Shown here: positions 33,251-45,013 of the stretch, piece by piece
Layout of the letters: each line of letters opens with the position of its first letter
Position numbering within the stretch: the stretch's first letter is position 1
NCBI GenBank assembly: GCA_021234155.1
Contig: JAJEKV010000073.1
Coordinates: forward strand, 840,001-904,000
Direction: 5' to 3'
Source: Isoetes taiwanensis
Taxonomy: Eukaryota; Streptophyta; Lycopodiopsida; Isoetales; Isoetaceae
Length of the DNA: 64,000 bases
Translations under genes and position numbers: made by a program
Notes under the pieces: generated by a model
Told to the model about the DNA's origin: nothing
Database searches by the model: none
What the model saw: only the letters and a program-made list of their open reading frames with translations

Positions 33251-35064
33251 TTAAAGCTTACCGTCGGGTGCGGGGTTGATGATATCGTTGATGGTGCGGC
33301 CTTGAGATTCCCGCATGAAGTCCGGATAGTGCTTGTCAAGGTCTATCTTCATCACCCACGTAGCATCCTCAGCTGGCAAGTGCTTCCACTTGACCAAATA
33401 TTGCAGCATTTGAGTCCTTCTGGTCTGCTTATAGGCTCGATCAAGAAGAGCTTCAGGCACTATCTCTAGATGCTCTTCTGTCATTTCAAGGAGGGTGGGT
33501 GTATCCAACATCTCCTCTGGATCAGGAGTGTGTTGCTTCTAAAGACTCACGTGGATCTTCAAGCGGGGTGGCAAATCCAAGCGTTATGCCTGATCTCCAA
33601 CACGTTCAGTTATCTTAAATGGCCCAGCCCATCTGGGTGTCAATTTCTTGTAGTTACCAATTTTGAGCTTGGCTTGTTTAACCTTAATCTTAAGCCAAAC
33701 TGAATCGCCCACCTGGAAAACTCGTTGGGTCCTGTGCTTATCAGCAACACTTTTCTAACGACTACGCGCAGCCAATAAATACCCCCGAACTTCCTCAACC
33801 AAAGCTTGCATTTCCAAGAGGAGTAGTTGAGAAACCTCCACCTTAGAAACAGGGTTATGCCATGTGTCTGGAGTAAGGCATTGATAACCATAATTTATCA
33901 TGAAGGGAGACATTCTAGAAGACTCCTGTTTCATGCTGTTATAGGCAAACTCGACCAAATAAATATAGTCAGCCCATTGAGATTGCTTACTCCACACATA
34001 ACTTCTGAGCATATCCTCTATAATGCGATTGATGCGCTCTGTCTGTCCATCCGTCTGAGGATGATATGCTGTACTCATAGCAAGCTTGGTCTGGATGGTA
34101 GCAAAGAAATCTTTCCAGAATGCACTTACAAATTTGGGATCCCTGTCGGATACTATGACTCGTGGCATCCCATGTAATCTGAAGATTTCCTTTGCAAACA
34201 GCAAAGTTGTATCCAAGGTTGTATCCGTGGTGCGATATGGCAAGAAATAAGCCATTTTCGACAATTTGTCGACCACTACCATCAAGGCATCATATCCACG
34301 GAGAGTACGTGGAAGGCCCACAATGAAATCCATGGTTATCACTTCCCATTTGGCGTTGCGCACATCCAGAGGTTGCAACTCTCCTGGAATCCTTAATTGC
34401 TCGGCCTTGGTTTGCTGACACACTTGACATTGCTTAATGTATCTGGCAATGTCCTTCTTCATACGCGGCCAATAGTAGCTGGAGCGAATCTTAAAGTAGG
34501 TCTTCATGAAACCTGCATGTCCAGCTATAGGGCTGTTGTGTGTATCATGGAGAATAAGCTTACGGACTCCTGAAGTCTCGGGTACACACAACTTATCTTT
34601 GTAATATAGCAAATCGCCCTCCTTCTTATACGAGTGGAAAATCTCACGCTCCTTATCTGTCCGTGCCTCCTTGGTCAAACTGTTCCATACTTCATGGAAT
34701 TCTGGATCCATGGCTAAGGTCTGCCCTATTTGTTTTCTGAACTCACTGGTGAGCGTGGAAATTGCATTACAATGGGTTCGGGTTACCAGAGGATGACGTG
34801 ATAAAGCATCCGCAACCACATTGTGTTTGCCCGGCCTATACATAATCTCAAAATCATACTCCTCCAGAAATTCCATCCATCTTCTCTGACGGAGGTTGAG
34901 ATTAGGCTGGGTAGAAAGATAACGGAGACTCTGGTGATCCGTATCTAGCTGGAATCTCCTACCAAGAAGGTAGTGTGTCCATATCCGTAAAGCGCGGACA
35001 ACTGCTAACAGTTCCTGATCATGGGTAGGGTATCGTTGTTCGGTCTCATTCATCTTCTTAGAAT
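33251..35064 (-). pseudogene. Gypsy RNase H C-part, integrase and chromodomain
   Basis: One frame covers the whole stretch with three in-frame stops, near 33756, 33588 and 33540. RNase H words are NETEQRYPTHDQELLAVVRAL, LDTDHQSLRYL and YRPGKHNVVADALSR. The integrase zinc region has HDTHNSPIAGHAG and CQVCQQTK. The catalytic triad is visible as TMDFIVGLP, IVSDRDPKF and HPQTDGQTERINR. The C-terminus has VFQVGDSVWLKIK and LTPRWAGPFKI, and the chromodomain (33400-33460) has YLVKWKHLPAEDATWV. With only three stops and no frameshift it is the best preserved pol piece in the window. Confidence 0.9.
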
Positions 35065-35204
35065 TATCCAGCATCCTTGTCATTAGCTGGAAGGGTGGAG
35101 ATAGCCAACTCTGTAATAGCTAGCTCTCATGTATACTTTTCTTCTGCAATTGTAAAGCTTCATACAACAACATAGAGAGTGCCATAAGAAAATTTATTTG
35201 GCAG

Positions 35205-36804
35205 GGTGCACATAAGGCTGCTTGGACTGATATGACAAAACCAAAGTCAAAAGGAGGACTAGGCTGCAAAGATCTGTTTCTGCAGGCTCGGGCATTAGTA
35301 AGGAAGATGGTGTGGAGAGCAATTCACAGCCACAATCCTTCTCCTGCCCTTAAACTGATCCACTACTGGGTGGATAGATCATATCTAGTAGGCAGTCACA
35401 CACTCAAACACCTCCTCCCTGATTCTGCATTTTTCCAAGCTACTCCACACTCTGAAACATCTCCCTTGATGAGAAGAATCATCCAGGCATGGAACCAAGC
35501 TTTGTTATGTTTTAGACCTCCTGAGATCGATGCAAGGTGTAGAGAGATTAACTTTTTCTGGCACCCCGCTTTTGGGTTCAATCAACAACAAAATGATTGT
35601 CTAGCCCTTACTCATCCTCAGAAGTACATGCAATGGTTTAATGCTGGCCTGCAAAAGATTGGAGATCTTATTGATGGAGATGGCTGGATGTCATGGGATG
35701 TGGTGAAATCTAAGACCAAGGGATCCACTCTGGATAGGAAAATATACTACAGAGTAATGGGTATAGTGCAGGAATTTGGTGACTTGGCTAATAATTCCAG
35801 TAAATGGACCCTAAACAACAAAGAGAACTATGAGGTTAGGGATATATATAAGGCATTATTGGATACCCAGGATTCTAAGGCAAGCAGATTATGGGGTTGT
35901 GATGAAAAAACTCTAGCCAAAGTCTGCAACAGGAGTTGGAAAAGCTACTCTGCTAGCAAGATAAACATGTTCAGATGGTTGGTTCTCCACCAAAGTCTGC
36001 ATACCAATGCAGTCAGAAATAAGTATGATAGTTCAGTTGCTGCCACCTGCCCTCTTGGATGTGGCCAGGCTGAAAATTCTAACCATGTTTTTCAGTGCCC
36101 TTGGCTGGAGGAGTTTTGGGTCTGGACTTCACAGCTCAATCAAGGTTGCCCAGGGAATTTGATGGATTTTCTAAATCACAGCAACAGACTGATCCAAACG
36201 ACCAGGAACTTATGCATATGGGTTATCTAGAAACATAGAAATGAGGTTGCCATAAATGGGAAAAATCCTAATATGATCTCCCTTAAAAAAGCTCTTTTGG
36301 ACATTTTGGCAGTAACTGCCATGGCCCGTAAGCTAGTAAAAGGAAAGAAATATGATAGAGACTGGGATAGAGTTGGGAAATTTAATGGCTCCTTCCAATT
36401 CTTTACTATTGTTCTAACTGATTTTGATGGTGTTCTTCACAGCTCATCAGAGGAGACTACTCAGGTCGGGAGCACCAGCTAAACTTTTTGATGATGATAA
36501 TGAGGAGGACTCCAGGATGTCAATGGACGAACTGGCAGATAATCTAATCCTACTGAAGCAGGAAATGGTCCATGCGAAAGCAATAAGAAAACTGCTGAAC
36601 CAGCATGAGGTATGGAGACATAATGGGCTGAGGCAGATGTTTCTTAACCTTTTCCACAAATGGCAACAGAGAAGGGAAGCCCACGTTATGCTTGTGATGG
36701 ACTATACCAATTTCTGTGCTCGGAAGCTTGATAAGATGCTAAGAATCTTTGGTAACTCCAAGGTCGAGGATCTTACAATTCAAGATCTGGTGGATGTGTC
36801 CTAG
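35205..36804 (+). pseudogene. LINE-D ORF2 C-terminus with zf-RVT and tail
   Basis: The frame opens upstream of the first ATG with AIRKFIWQGAHKAAWTDM, then KPKSKGGLGCKDLFLQARAL, the usual words after the RT thumb. The zf-RVT region is near 36030-36110 (CPLGCGQAENSNHVFQCPWL). A TAG at about 36228 replaces the Trp expected in IWVIWKHRNE. After it the frame continues to about 36480, shifts, and continues as a charged, helix-rich tail (DELADNLILLKQEMVHAKAIRKLL) to 36804. That tail is longer than the usual end of zf-RVT LINE proteins. Only two lesions separate it from an open C-terminus. Confidence 0.82.
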
Positions 36805-37036
36805 GAAGCTTCTTAGACTGGTCTCTCAGACAGTCTACTGTTTGTCTACATGGCTGCTAATTTTTGGCTTTGAATTAAATATGAACACTCTAAGAGCTGC
36901 TACTCTAGATGTTTTATTTATGTATATCTGTACTTGTGGTACAGGGGCTAACTGCACCCAGGGAGATCCCCGTGGTCTGATGCAACCCCATTTTTGTCTT
37001 ATGTACTTTTGTTAAATGAAATATAAAAAACCCCTT

Positions 37037-37042
<6 letters not shown>

Positions 37043-37077
<35 letters not shown>
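37043..37077 (+). repeat. Poly(A) tail of LINE-D
   Basis: Thirty-five consecutive As mark the 3' end of the LINE insertion. Confidence 0.95.
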
Positions 37078-37078
<1 letters not shown>

Positions 37079-37079
<1 letters not shown>

Positions 37080-37290
37080 AATCATAGGCAATAACCCTCT
37101 CTTCCTGCATTAATACTCCACTGGTAGCAATCTTACTGGCATCTGTTGCTACTAACTTATCTTTGTCGGGGTCTGGCAATGTGAGGACTGGTGCTGACGT
37201 CAAAGCATCCTTAAGTTTCTGGAAACTTCCTTGGACCTTTGCCTTCCAGTGTTCCATCCAATCCTTGACTTTCTCATGCTTTGTAAGGTC
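37079..37290 (-). pseudogene. Gypsy RT-RNase H connection
   Basis: The minus frame reads LTKHEKVKDWMEHWKAKVQG, FQKLKDALTSAPVLTLPDP and DKLVATDASKIATSGVLMQ, ending IAYDS at the LINE insertion. It joins on its right, through the CACTA element, to APLTD at 45014, giving the usual APLTDLTK word. On its left, beyond the LINE, the protein resumes with SKKMNETEQRYPTH. Confidence 0.9.
37288..37290. repeat. 3-bp target duplication of the CACTA element (left)
   Basis: GTC precedes CACTACAAGA here and follows TCTTGTAGTG at 45011-45013. A 3-bp duplication is diagnostic for CACTA transposons. Confidence 0.92.
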
Positions 37291-37309
37291 CACTACAAGA
37301 GAAAGGGGG

Positions 37310-38340
37310 TATTAGAGTCAGTTTTAGCGTCAGAAGGATATTTCTGGTGTTTTTTGAGGTGAAAACAATGTTCTGTAGTTATTAGCAGCACTTATAGTTA
37401 GATATTTCTCTGCTGCTAATTCTGACGCTATATCTGACTTTATGGATGATGCTATATCATTTTAACCAATCGGCCTTCGGTGACGTTATAGGCGAGGTAG
37501 AAGGCGATGCCACGATGAGTCAAAGGTGTTAACATTAGGTTCATATATACACTGTCATCGACTCTAATTTTGGCGTTATGTCCGATTTGTAAAGATGATG
37601 CTATATCATTTTAACCAATCTAATGCTATAAGCGGCGTTATAAGCGGCGTAACGGTGATGCACTATGAGTCAAAGGTGTTGGCATTAGGTTCAAGCATAC
37701 ATGTCATCTGACTCTAGTTCTGACCATACAATTGACGCTATGCTTGACTTTATGTTGACCTCTACTCGACGCCTTTATATGTCCGACACTATCATTAGTT
37801 CCAATTGACTCTACTAGTGACTCTAGTTCTGACCTTACTATTGGACTTTATGCTTGACTTTATGTTGGCCTCTACTTCGACGCTTTATGTCCGACTCTAA
37901 AGATGATGCTATATCATTTTAACCAATCCTTTGCTATAGCGGCGTTATAAGCGGCGTAACAACTGATGCACTATGAGTCAAAGGTATTGGCATTAGGTTC
38001 AAGCATACACGTCATCTGACTCTAGTTCTGACCATACAATTGATGCTATGCTTGCCTTTATGTTGACCTCTACTTCTGATGCTATGTCTAACACTATCAT
38101 TAGTTCCAATTCTGACTCTACCAGTGACTCTAGTTCTGACCTTACAATTGATGCTATGCTTGACTTTATGTTGACCTCTACTTCTGAAGCTATGTCTGAC
38201 ACTATCATTAGTTTCAATTCTAACTCTATCAGTGACTCTATATTAGATGCTACTATTGACTCTATTTCTAACCCTATGTTTGATGCTACTGTTGACTCAT
38301 TCAGTAGTACGAACTCTACTACTCATGCTAACATGTGATC
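37310..38340. repeat. Left subterminal repeat array of the CACTA element
   Basis: Degenerate 12-16-bp units such as GACTCTAGTTCTGAC, GATGCTATGTCTGAC and ACTATCATTAGTTCC are packed throughout. They occur in both orientations relative to the right-hand array. Open frames here (for example 38048-38338, rich in Ser, Asp and Thr) are products of the repeat and are not genes. In known CACTA elements such arrays bind the TNPA-type protein. Confidence 0.85.
37440..38040. repeat. Long direct repeats within the left subterminal region
   Basis: A block starting GATGATGCTATATCATTTTA occurs near 37444, 37590 and 37901. It is followed by GCGGCGTTATAAGCGGCGTAA and CACTATGAGTCAAAGGT words in the last two copies. 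The second and third copies are about 311 bp apart. The first is about 146 bp before the second and is shorter. Confidence 0.85.
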
Positions 38341-38847
38341 TAACTTTTGTTTGTACATTATGTCTAGAGTTGATGCTATCATTGATTCTATGTCTAACTT
38401 TATACCATTGACTCATATCGTATGCACTCTACTTATAGTCATGCACTTTACTATTCGTTTTAAGCCTTTTGAATAATCCCATATGCAAAGATACCAAAAG
38501 AGACACTTGCCATCTATTCAAATAACCATTTGTCTATACACTCTTAATATAACTACTCTTTCTCTACATTTTTCATTTTCTCAAAAGTCCTCATTTCATA
38601 CATACCTATGTGGCTAGAACAAGATTGCCAAGGCTATGAATATACAATAAAGTGTGCATTATCATACTTGTCTCATATGATTTAGGTGGTCACCAATACA
38701 TAATATTAGCAATTGTATCAAGAGGATCTCAACACAATATTCCTCAACGACAATGACATATACTTAAAAAAATAATCATTGAACTAGTCTTTACTAGTCT
38801 TTAGTAATGCCACGGTTCTATTGCAATAGCAATAGAACCGACATTCC

Positions 38848-39237
38848 TTGGATGGGGACGTCCTTCCTCTCCCGCCTATTTATACTGCTTCATTCTTCTG
38901 GTCCAATCATCGCGTTCTCTTGAGCTCCCTTTTTATTCTTTCTCTTTTGCCTCCACAAGTTTCTTCTATTCCATCCACAATCGTCTTCCATCCGCTTGAG
39001 CTCGCTTCCATCTCTGTTGGAGCTTCTATCATGGCCTGTTGGTTCGAGCGGTTCTTTTTTCCCTTTGTTTGGTTTGCAGGTTCTGGCCATGCTTGGGGGC
39101 CATAAGAGAACTCGTCCACGAAAGGCCAAGAAGTCTGATCCAGATCCAGGACATTCAGGACGTGGCAGCCATCCAGGACATCTCAGATCACATAGTAGCG
39201 GCCACGGCTACGCCATAGATTTCGATGGCCTTCAATG
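38848..39237 (+). other. Possible promoter and first exon inside the CACTA element
   Basis: A TATTTATAC box (about 38877) is followed by a pyrimidine-rich leader. The ATG near 39091 (GGCCATGC) opens a basic frame beginning MLGGHKRTRPRKAKKSDPDP, and an ATGGTGAGC splice-donor-like site lies at about 39236-39244. The DNA downstream is T-rich, as plant introns usually are. This may be the start of a gene carried by the transposon or of its own protein. No downstream exon could be assigned. Confidence 0.3.
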
Positions 39238-40828
39238 GTGAGCCCCGGTTTAGGGTGCTCACATTCTCCTATAGTTTTTAATTCTCCTATAGTTTTTAAA
39301 ACCCTTAAGCATTATTTTGGGTTTGATTTTTACCTTCCAAATCCACCTTGGCATCCTTATTATTACAGCTAGTTTCTCCTTAGTCTGCAGTGCCCTCTGG
39401 TTGTAGTATCAGGTAGTGGTCATCACGTTGACTTTCTCGTTCATTTGCTCTAGGCTCTAGTTCCCATTATGACACTACTGCTTTTTTCATATAATTTTGT
39501 TCCCTCGTACAAAGGTTGCATTGCATTGTTTGATTTATTTCAAAAGGATGGCTTCGGTTTTATCAAGCATTGTTTTTTGATCAGTCTCTTATGCATGTGC
39601 ATTCTAGTGGTTCTTATTCGATTTTTCAATTCCGTCTTGCATCTGTATAGTCATGCATGCATTAGGCTACTTTGTGGCATACTGTTTGGTTAGGTCTTTA
39701 GCCACGTGGATAATCATAGGACCCTTCTTACAAATACATATTTTTCTTCATTATTTACTAACGTAGGGTTTGTATAAGCCTTTTTAATAATGAGTTTGCA
39801 TGGTATTCTTTGTAACATCATGAGTCGAACATGATCACTATGCGCGGGGTTGGTGACTTTATTTTGTCGTTATACATATTGGGGTTCGTGTCCCCCTTCG
39901 AGCACGAGAAGATGTTTCTCTGGCTTTATACTTCTATCATGGGGACTTGAGCACGAAATGCAGGTTCTTTCTAACGATTCTTGTCATGTTATTGAAATAT
40001 TTCCATTCTTATTGTCGGGTGCTCCCTGGTTCGTTTCCTCCTCGTCCAATTGGAGTTTTGTAGCTTCGTTTTTTTTCCTCTTCGAAAGTTTTTAGCTTTG
40101 GGATTGTTCATAGTTCGGTGCTTAACCACAACCTATAGGTATGGTTTTCTGGGCTCATCTGGTTCAGATTCTGATGCATTTCTATGTAACTCGGATGAAA
40201 GCTTTTGCTATGCACATTCGTCATGTTTGCACCTTCTGGCTCGGAAGATGGGGATCATTTATAATTTCTATGCCTCTCAGTTGTTTGTTGATTGCCATAT
40301 TTGATTCTCTAGATTGTATAGTTGGCGCGTGATGTTCATCTTAAAATTGCCTTATCCTCGGCTGTCTATAGTGTCATTTATACCGGTTATTTGGTCTCTG
40401 ACATTCTACACAGTATGGTTGATGTGTATTTTTGTCATATGCATTTGGTAGATAATGTTTGTATTACATGATGTCTTGCCCATTTGGTTCCACTTGAATT
40501 CATTCTTCTATCTACAGATCTGTATGGGCATTAGTTCCATTCTTAGGGGTGTCTTCTTTTGGAGCTCCTTTGTTTGCATTTGGACACTTGGACCCACTTT
40601 CAGGATCTTTCTTTTGTTGTTCTTGGACATTGTCGATCATCTCGCATTTTTATATCCACCTGAGGTTGACTTCAGTTTATCTTCTGCTCAACTTCTTCTA
40701 TTTCATCATCATCCAATTGCAAAGGGAGCCGCGATACATGTCTCTCTGTCCCATTTTTGGTGTCGTTCCTCATCAAAGTAGTCATCAAGTATACAATGTT
40801 CTGGGCTATGCATTGGAGACCTTACCTG

Positions 40829-40993
40829 AAGGCCTTGATGGTCCTCTAATTGTGAATCATGCTCGTGGTCAATGGTTTCTTCAACTGGGTCAATCAACTC
40901 CAACTCACGAGGAAGTGGAATATCAGATGATGATCCTTGGGTGTCACAGTTAGAATCATTGAGGATAGGCATGGCAATAACTCTTCGAGACAT
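40829..40993 (-). other. Possible minus-strand first exon inside the CACTA element
   Basis: The minus frame begins MSRRVIAMPILNDSNCDTQG and continues acidic to DHQGLQ. It is followed by CAGGTAAGG, a strong splice-donor match, at about 40829. I do not recognise the product. It opposes the plus-strand exon proposed at 39091, so at most one may be real. Confidence 0.3.
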
Positions 40994-43900
40994 TCACAAT
41001 AACTCACGTCTTATATACTTCCACCTATATCTACATGACATTCACAACATTATACTAGCCAAAGCATTCATGTGTTGATTATTAGGAGTAGAAGAGTTAC
41101 GTAGAAGGGTTGCAATCTATTAGCCTAATGTGGAGCATCTTTGTATATTGCTCCTTTCGTGCTATGGAAAGGGTGCGAATTTCAATGCTATGTGATAGGC
41201 CTATACGATGGCATTTAGATATTATTGACATTTTACGAGGGCTATATGATGACGTTATTGATTCATGTTACTAAAGGTTTTCACGATTGACAAGTACATT
41301 GCGTTGCAAGGTTATGGCAATTTGTGTACTGGAGTTTGTGTATTTAGACATGAACTGCAAGTTCATTAGCTCTTAGAATTAGTACAAAGCATCAAAGCTG
41401 CAATCAATATCTATAAACATGTAATAGGCAAAAGGCAGCTATGACAAATTCTGAATTATAGCCTCTGATGAGATCAAGGATTCCAAATGAGCTCATAGGC
41501 AAAATGACAAGTTTTTAGAATATTTTATATTAAACATCTAAGGTGATGTAATCGCACCGCCGCGAATAAAAATACTTACCATTTAACATAGATATTTGAG
41601 TTGAGGAACCAATGGCCGCACCTAAAGAGATGTCCTGTACACGAGCCATTCTAATGTATTAATCAGCCTATTCAAAATGTTGAACTTTAACAGACAAATG
41701 GGCAATGTTTAGAAGCTTGTCCTTAAGCGCAAACATTATCGTGACGGCATGTTACGTGGCATTACCAACTATAGGAAGAATTATAGCGGTGAGAAAGGCT
41801 AAAAGGTATATTCCGTGCCCCCGATGCCATAGAAGGGGATAAAGAGATTAAGACTCAAAAAGGAATCTCAAAATATTCCATGGAAATAGTAACATGTTCA
41901 AATTAAGTACCTGAATTGCATTATCGACGACATATTGTAGAAGCACAGAGATAAATATTGTCAATACTTCAAATTATGCTATATGGCGCCCCAACAACGA
42001 AGAATTTGTTCTTCCTCATCCCCAAACTCTATGTTGTCCTATGACATACAAGATCATTGACTTAGATTATATGAAGTCAAACAATACAAACTATTCAATC
42101 TACTACTACACAATTAACTGTACATGCAGCATTAACATAAAGTTGTAGCCACACTCTCACCTCTTCTATATCAACTGAAAGAAGAGACACAACGCCCTCG
42201 GCCCGCAAGATGTAGCACATACAACTCAATAATAAATAATAAGGTAAATAAAAGGGGGCACTCCAAGGTGGACACATCCACATCGCTCAGTGGGGCTACT
42301 CTGGCCCTAACTCCACGTATGGGTAACCTTTCCTCAGTAAAGCATAAAAAAAAATTCATATGGTGTAAATATGCGACTTGGAGAAGGCTCCTCCAATTGT
42401 TAAGGCAAATTGTTTTTTGAAAGGTAAGAAATAAGAGGGAGAGAGGGGCAATGGAAAATGAATGTCTCAAATATACAGGCCTAGTTATGGGGTAAACATG
42501 GCAAGGCAAAAAAAAGATATGCAAAGATGATTGCCAAGCTAGCATAGCAAAAAGCGGGATGGGAGAAAAAAGACATGGAGGCAAAGAAAAAAAGGCAAAA
42601 CAAAAGAATGTGAAAGGAAAATCAAAGAAAGGGGAAGGATGGCTGATAACGGGGAGGTTATCAGCCCTTAAAAATGGCAAAAGGAAGCGAGATATGGAGG
42701 ATTTTTCAGCGGCAAAGGCAGCAGAGATGGCGAAAAGGAAGACTAGCAAGGGCAGAGGATGGCGATGGCAGAATGGATGCCTCCGTAGGGTTTTGTTCAT
42801 CTGTAAAAAATAATGGCTAGGGTTTAGGTATATGCTGTAAGCCTTCGTTTGGTCGATTCTTGCTTCTAATCTGTTCTAACCTGCATTTTTTTCTTAGGTA
42901 AAAGGCATTTCGGCGCTGGCTACATTGATTTCGGCCTCAAGCAAGTGAGTGGCGGTTCTCCAATTCAATGTTCTATCATTTCAACCTCTGTAGAGTAAAT
43001 GGGCAGCATTTTTGTTTGGTAGATGCTCTCTAATCATTCCATTGTAGTTGGTTATTAGCAGGTCTGAAGAGCAAATGCCAGTAATCAGGGTAGGTAACTT
43101 CTAGAATTTCTTTCTCATATTCATTGCTCGGGTTTAGAAATAGTTCGAATAGACCGCTCATGGTTATTGGCGATTCAAAGATATAATATCTTAAAATCGT
43201 GCCACGTGGTATTTTTCATAGAGGATAATAGCATCCGTGGTTGGAAGACTAGAAATAGTGATTTATTAAAACGTTTTATGGATAGGACATGATTTTGAAA
43301 TGGTCTTAATATGCACCGTGAGAAGTTCTATGCTCCCCGAAGCGGTCAAGATAACTTGGTAGATCCGTGATGCTATTTACATAATAAGTGATGTTGAATG
43401 CTTGTATGATTATTACTTCAAAAGGGATGTGACTAGGAATATATGCAATTGGATGAGTGTAGGTTTCAAAGGCTTGGCGAGATATTCGTAGATGGCACCT
43501 TAAGGATTGCCTTTAATAGACTACATAGATTCGGCCGCTTAATCTTTAAGTTGGTCTCTAGATAGGATCTTCTTTGAGATAACTTGGCTGTTGTTGGTTG
43601 CTTTTATAGCTAGCAATAAATCTAATCTCTTTTTCGATGTAACATGCAGCCTCTTGAAGATGCTATGCCGTAGTAGGCGTAACTTATTGTTGAATGACTT
43701 GAAAATGAACCCTTTAGAGTTAGTTTTTGAGGAGGTAAAAATTATTGCCCTCTTGCCTAGCAAGTTTGCATTATTTTTCATGTTGAAATTATTAATCGAA
43801 CATGCCCGCGGTATCCTCAATTAAAAACCATGCCACTCGAGGAATCTCCTTTGTGGGATTTGTGTGAACAAGCACACAGGGAAGTCATCGCGCTCTACTT

Positions 43901-44399
43901 ACTAGAAGAGCTACCGCTGTCAGATATGCAACGTTTAAGATGGCAATGATGACGGAGGAGATGAAGAGAATGAAGACTTTGATGATGCCATGGACAACTA
44001 TGATGAAACTACAACCGAATCCTCTAACGATGAAGTAGAGAAAGAAACCCGATTACTAATTGCATTGAATTATTGGTTTGTTTTAATCTAACAACAAACT
44101 ATGAAGAATATTTAAGTGTCAATTGTGTTTTAATTTTCTTTGGATCATGTGTGATACTTGCATGTCACGTAAAAACTCAATAAACTAACTTGCTGCAATA
44201 CAAATATCAGAAGTATTTTAAGTATTCTATGTATTTTTATTTTTAATATATGTATTTTATGTATTTCTTAAAAAAATGTAGAATATTTTAATACTTAGAA
44301 TATGTATTGTATGTGTATGGTATGCTATGTATGTTACAACCATGGCTATAACTAACTCAAAGACTGTCGTCTATCCTGACATTAGAATCGACATTATTG

Positions 44400-44990
44400 T
44401 GACATATTGATCGACTCTAAATCTAATGCTACAGATACTTTATTCTCGACGCTTATTTTTACTTTCGACCCCTCAAACCGATGCTAAGTCCGCCTAAATT
44501 TTGATTTTGACGCTAAATCTGACCCTCAAACTGATGTTAAGGCTGCCTAAATTCTGACTCTAATTGTGATGATAGAGTTGACTCTAGTTCTAACATTATG
44601 AATGACTCTAATTGTGACTCTATACTGACTCTAATTGTGATGGTCGAGCTGACTCTAATTCTAACACCATGAGTGACTCTAATGCTGATGGCAGAGATGT
44701 CTCTAATTCTAACTCTATGGTTGACTCTAATTCTAACACTATGGTTGACTCTACTGTTAACTCTAATGCTGATGATAAAGTTGTCTCTAATTCTAACACT
44801 ATGATTGACTCTAATCGTGACTCTATGTCTGATGCAAAACTGATGCTAAATTCTGACGCTATTTCTGACGTTTAAACGACAGAGCTTAGAGTCAGTTGTA
44901 GAGACAGCCATAGCATCAGTTTAAGGACTTTTTTCTATTTTTTTCTGTCTAAGTTTATAAATAGGGTCTGACTCTAAAACTGACTCTAAT
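44400..44990. repeat. Right subterminal repeat array of the CACTA element
   Basis: Units such as GACTCTAATTCTAAC, GACTCTAATTGTGAC and ACTATGGTTGACTCTA repeat up to the terminal inverted repeat. The 68-codon frame at 44669-44875 (Ser, Asn and Asp only) is an artefact of the array. Confidence 0.85.
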
Positions 44991-45010
44991 ACCCCCTTCC
45001 TCTTGTAGTG

Positions 45011-45013
45011 GTC
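45011..45013. repeat. 3-bp target duplication of the CACTA element (right)
   Basis: GTC is the second copy of the duplication at 37288-37290. Confidence 0.92.

Larger units (their letters stand above)
35065..37078 (+). mobile_element. 5'-truncated LINE with 35-A tail (LINE-D)
   Basis: The insertion starts after GAAT (35061-35064) and ends with 35 As (37043-37077) before a second GAAT (37079-37082), a short target duplication. The body encodes the ORF2 C-terminus on the plus strand. The long uninterrupted A tail suggests recent arrival. The family differs from LINE-A, -B and -C. Confidence 0.85.
38341..44380. other. CACTA interior: no transposase, possible captured exons
   Basis: About 6 kb of mostly T-rich DNA separates the two subterminal arrays. 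Three spots look exon-like: 38848-39237 (plus), 40829-40993 (minus) and 43925-44089 (plus, strongly acidic). None belongs to a family I recognise. A purine-rich patch on the plus strand at about 42420-42770 gives long but meaningless open frames on both strands. Confidence 0.5.
37291..45010. mobile_element. CACTA (En/Spm, CMC) DNA transposon, probably non-autonomous
   Basis: The left end reads CACTACAAGAGAAAGGGGGT, then ATTAGAGTCAG. The right end is its near-perfect inverse: CTGACTCTAATACCCCC, then TTCCTCTTGTAGTG. The terminal inverted repeat is about 30 bp, with a GTC target duplication on both sides. Inside each end lie hundreds of bases of degenerate repeats of a GACTCTAattCTGAC motif, which match the subterminal binding-site arrays of CACTA elements. 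No TNPD/TNP2-like transposase frame is visible in the 7.7 kb, so it probably depends on an enzyme made elsewhere. Loss of the gypsy frame at exactly this point shows it inserted after the gypsy element. Confidence 0.93.

Noticed and set aside
42171-42800. 209-codon minus-strand ORF beginning MNKTLRRHPFCH and resembling a membrane protein
   Set aside because: It lies opposite a purine-rich patch in the CACTA interior. The hydrophobic run comes from the Phe/Leu bias of the pyrimidine strand, and the part outside the patch has no coherent features.
44669-44875. Ser/Asn/Asp-rich ORF
   Set aside because: Product of the CACTA subterminal repeat array, not a gene.
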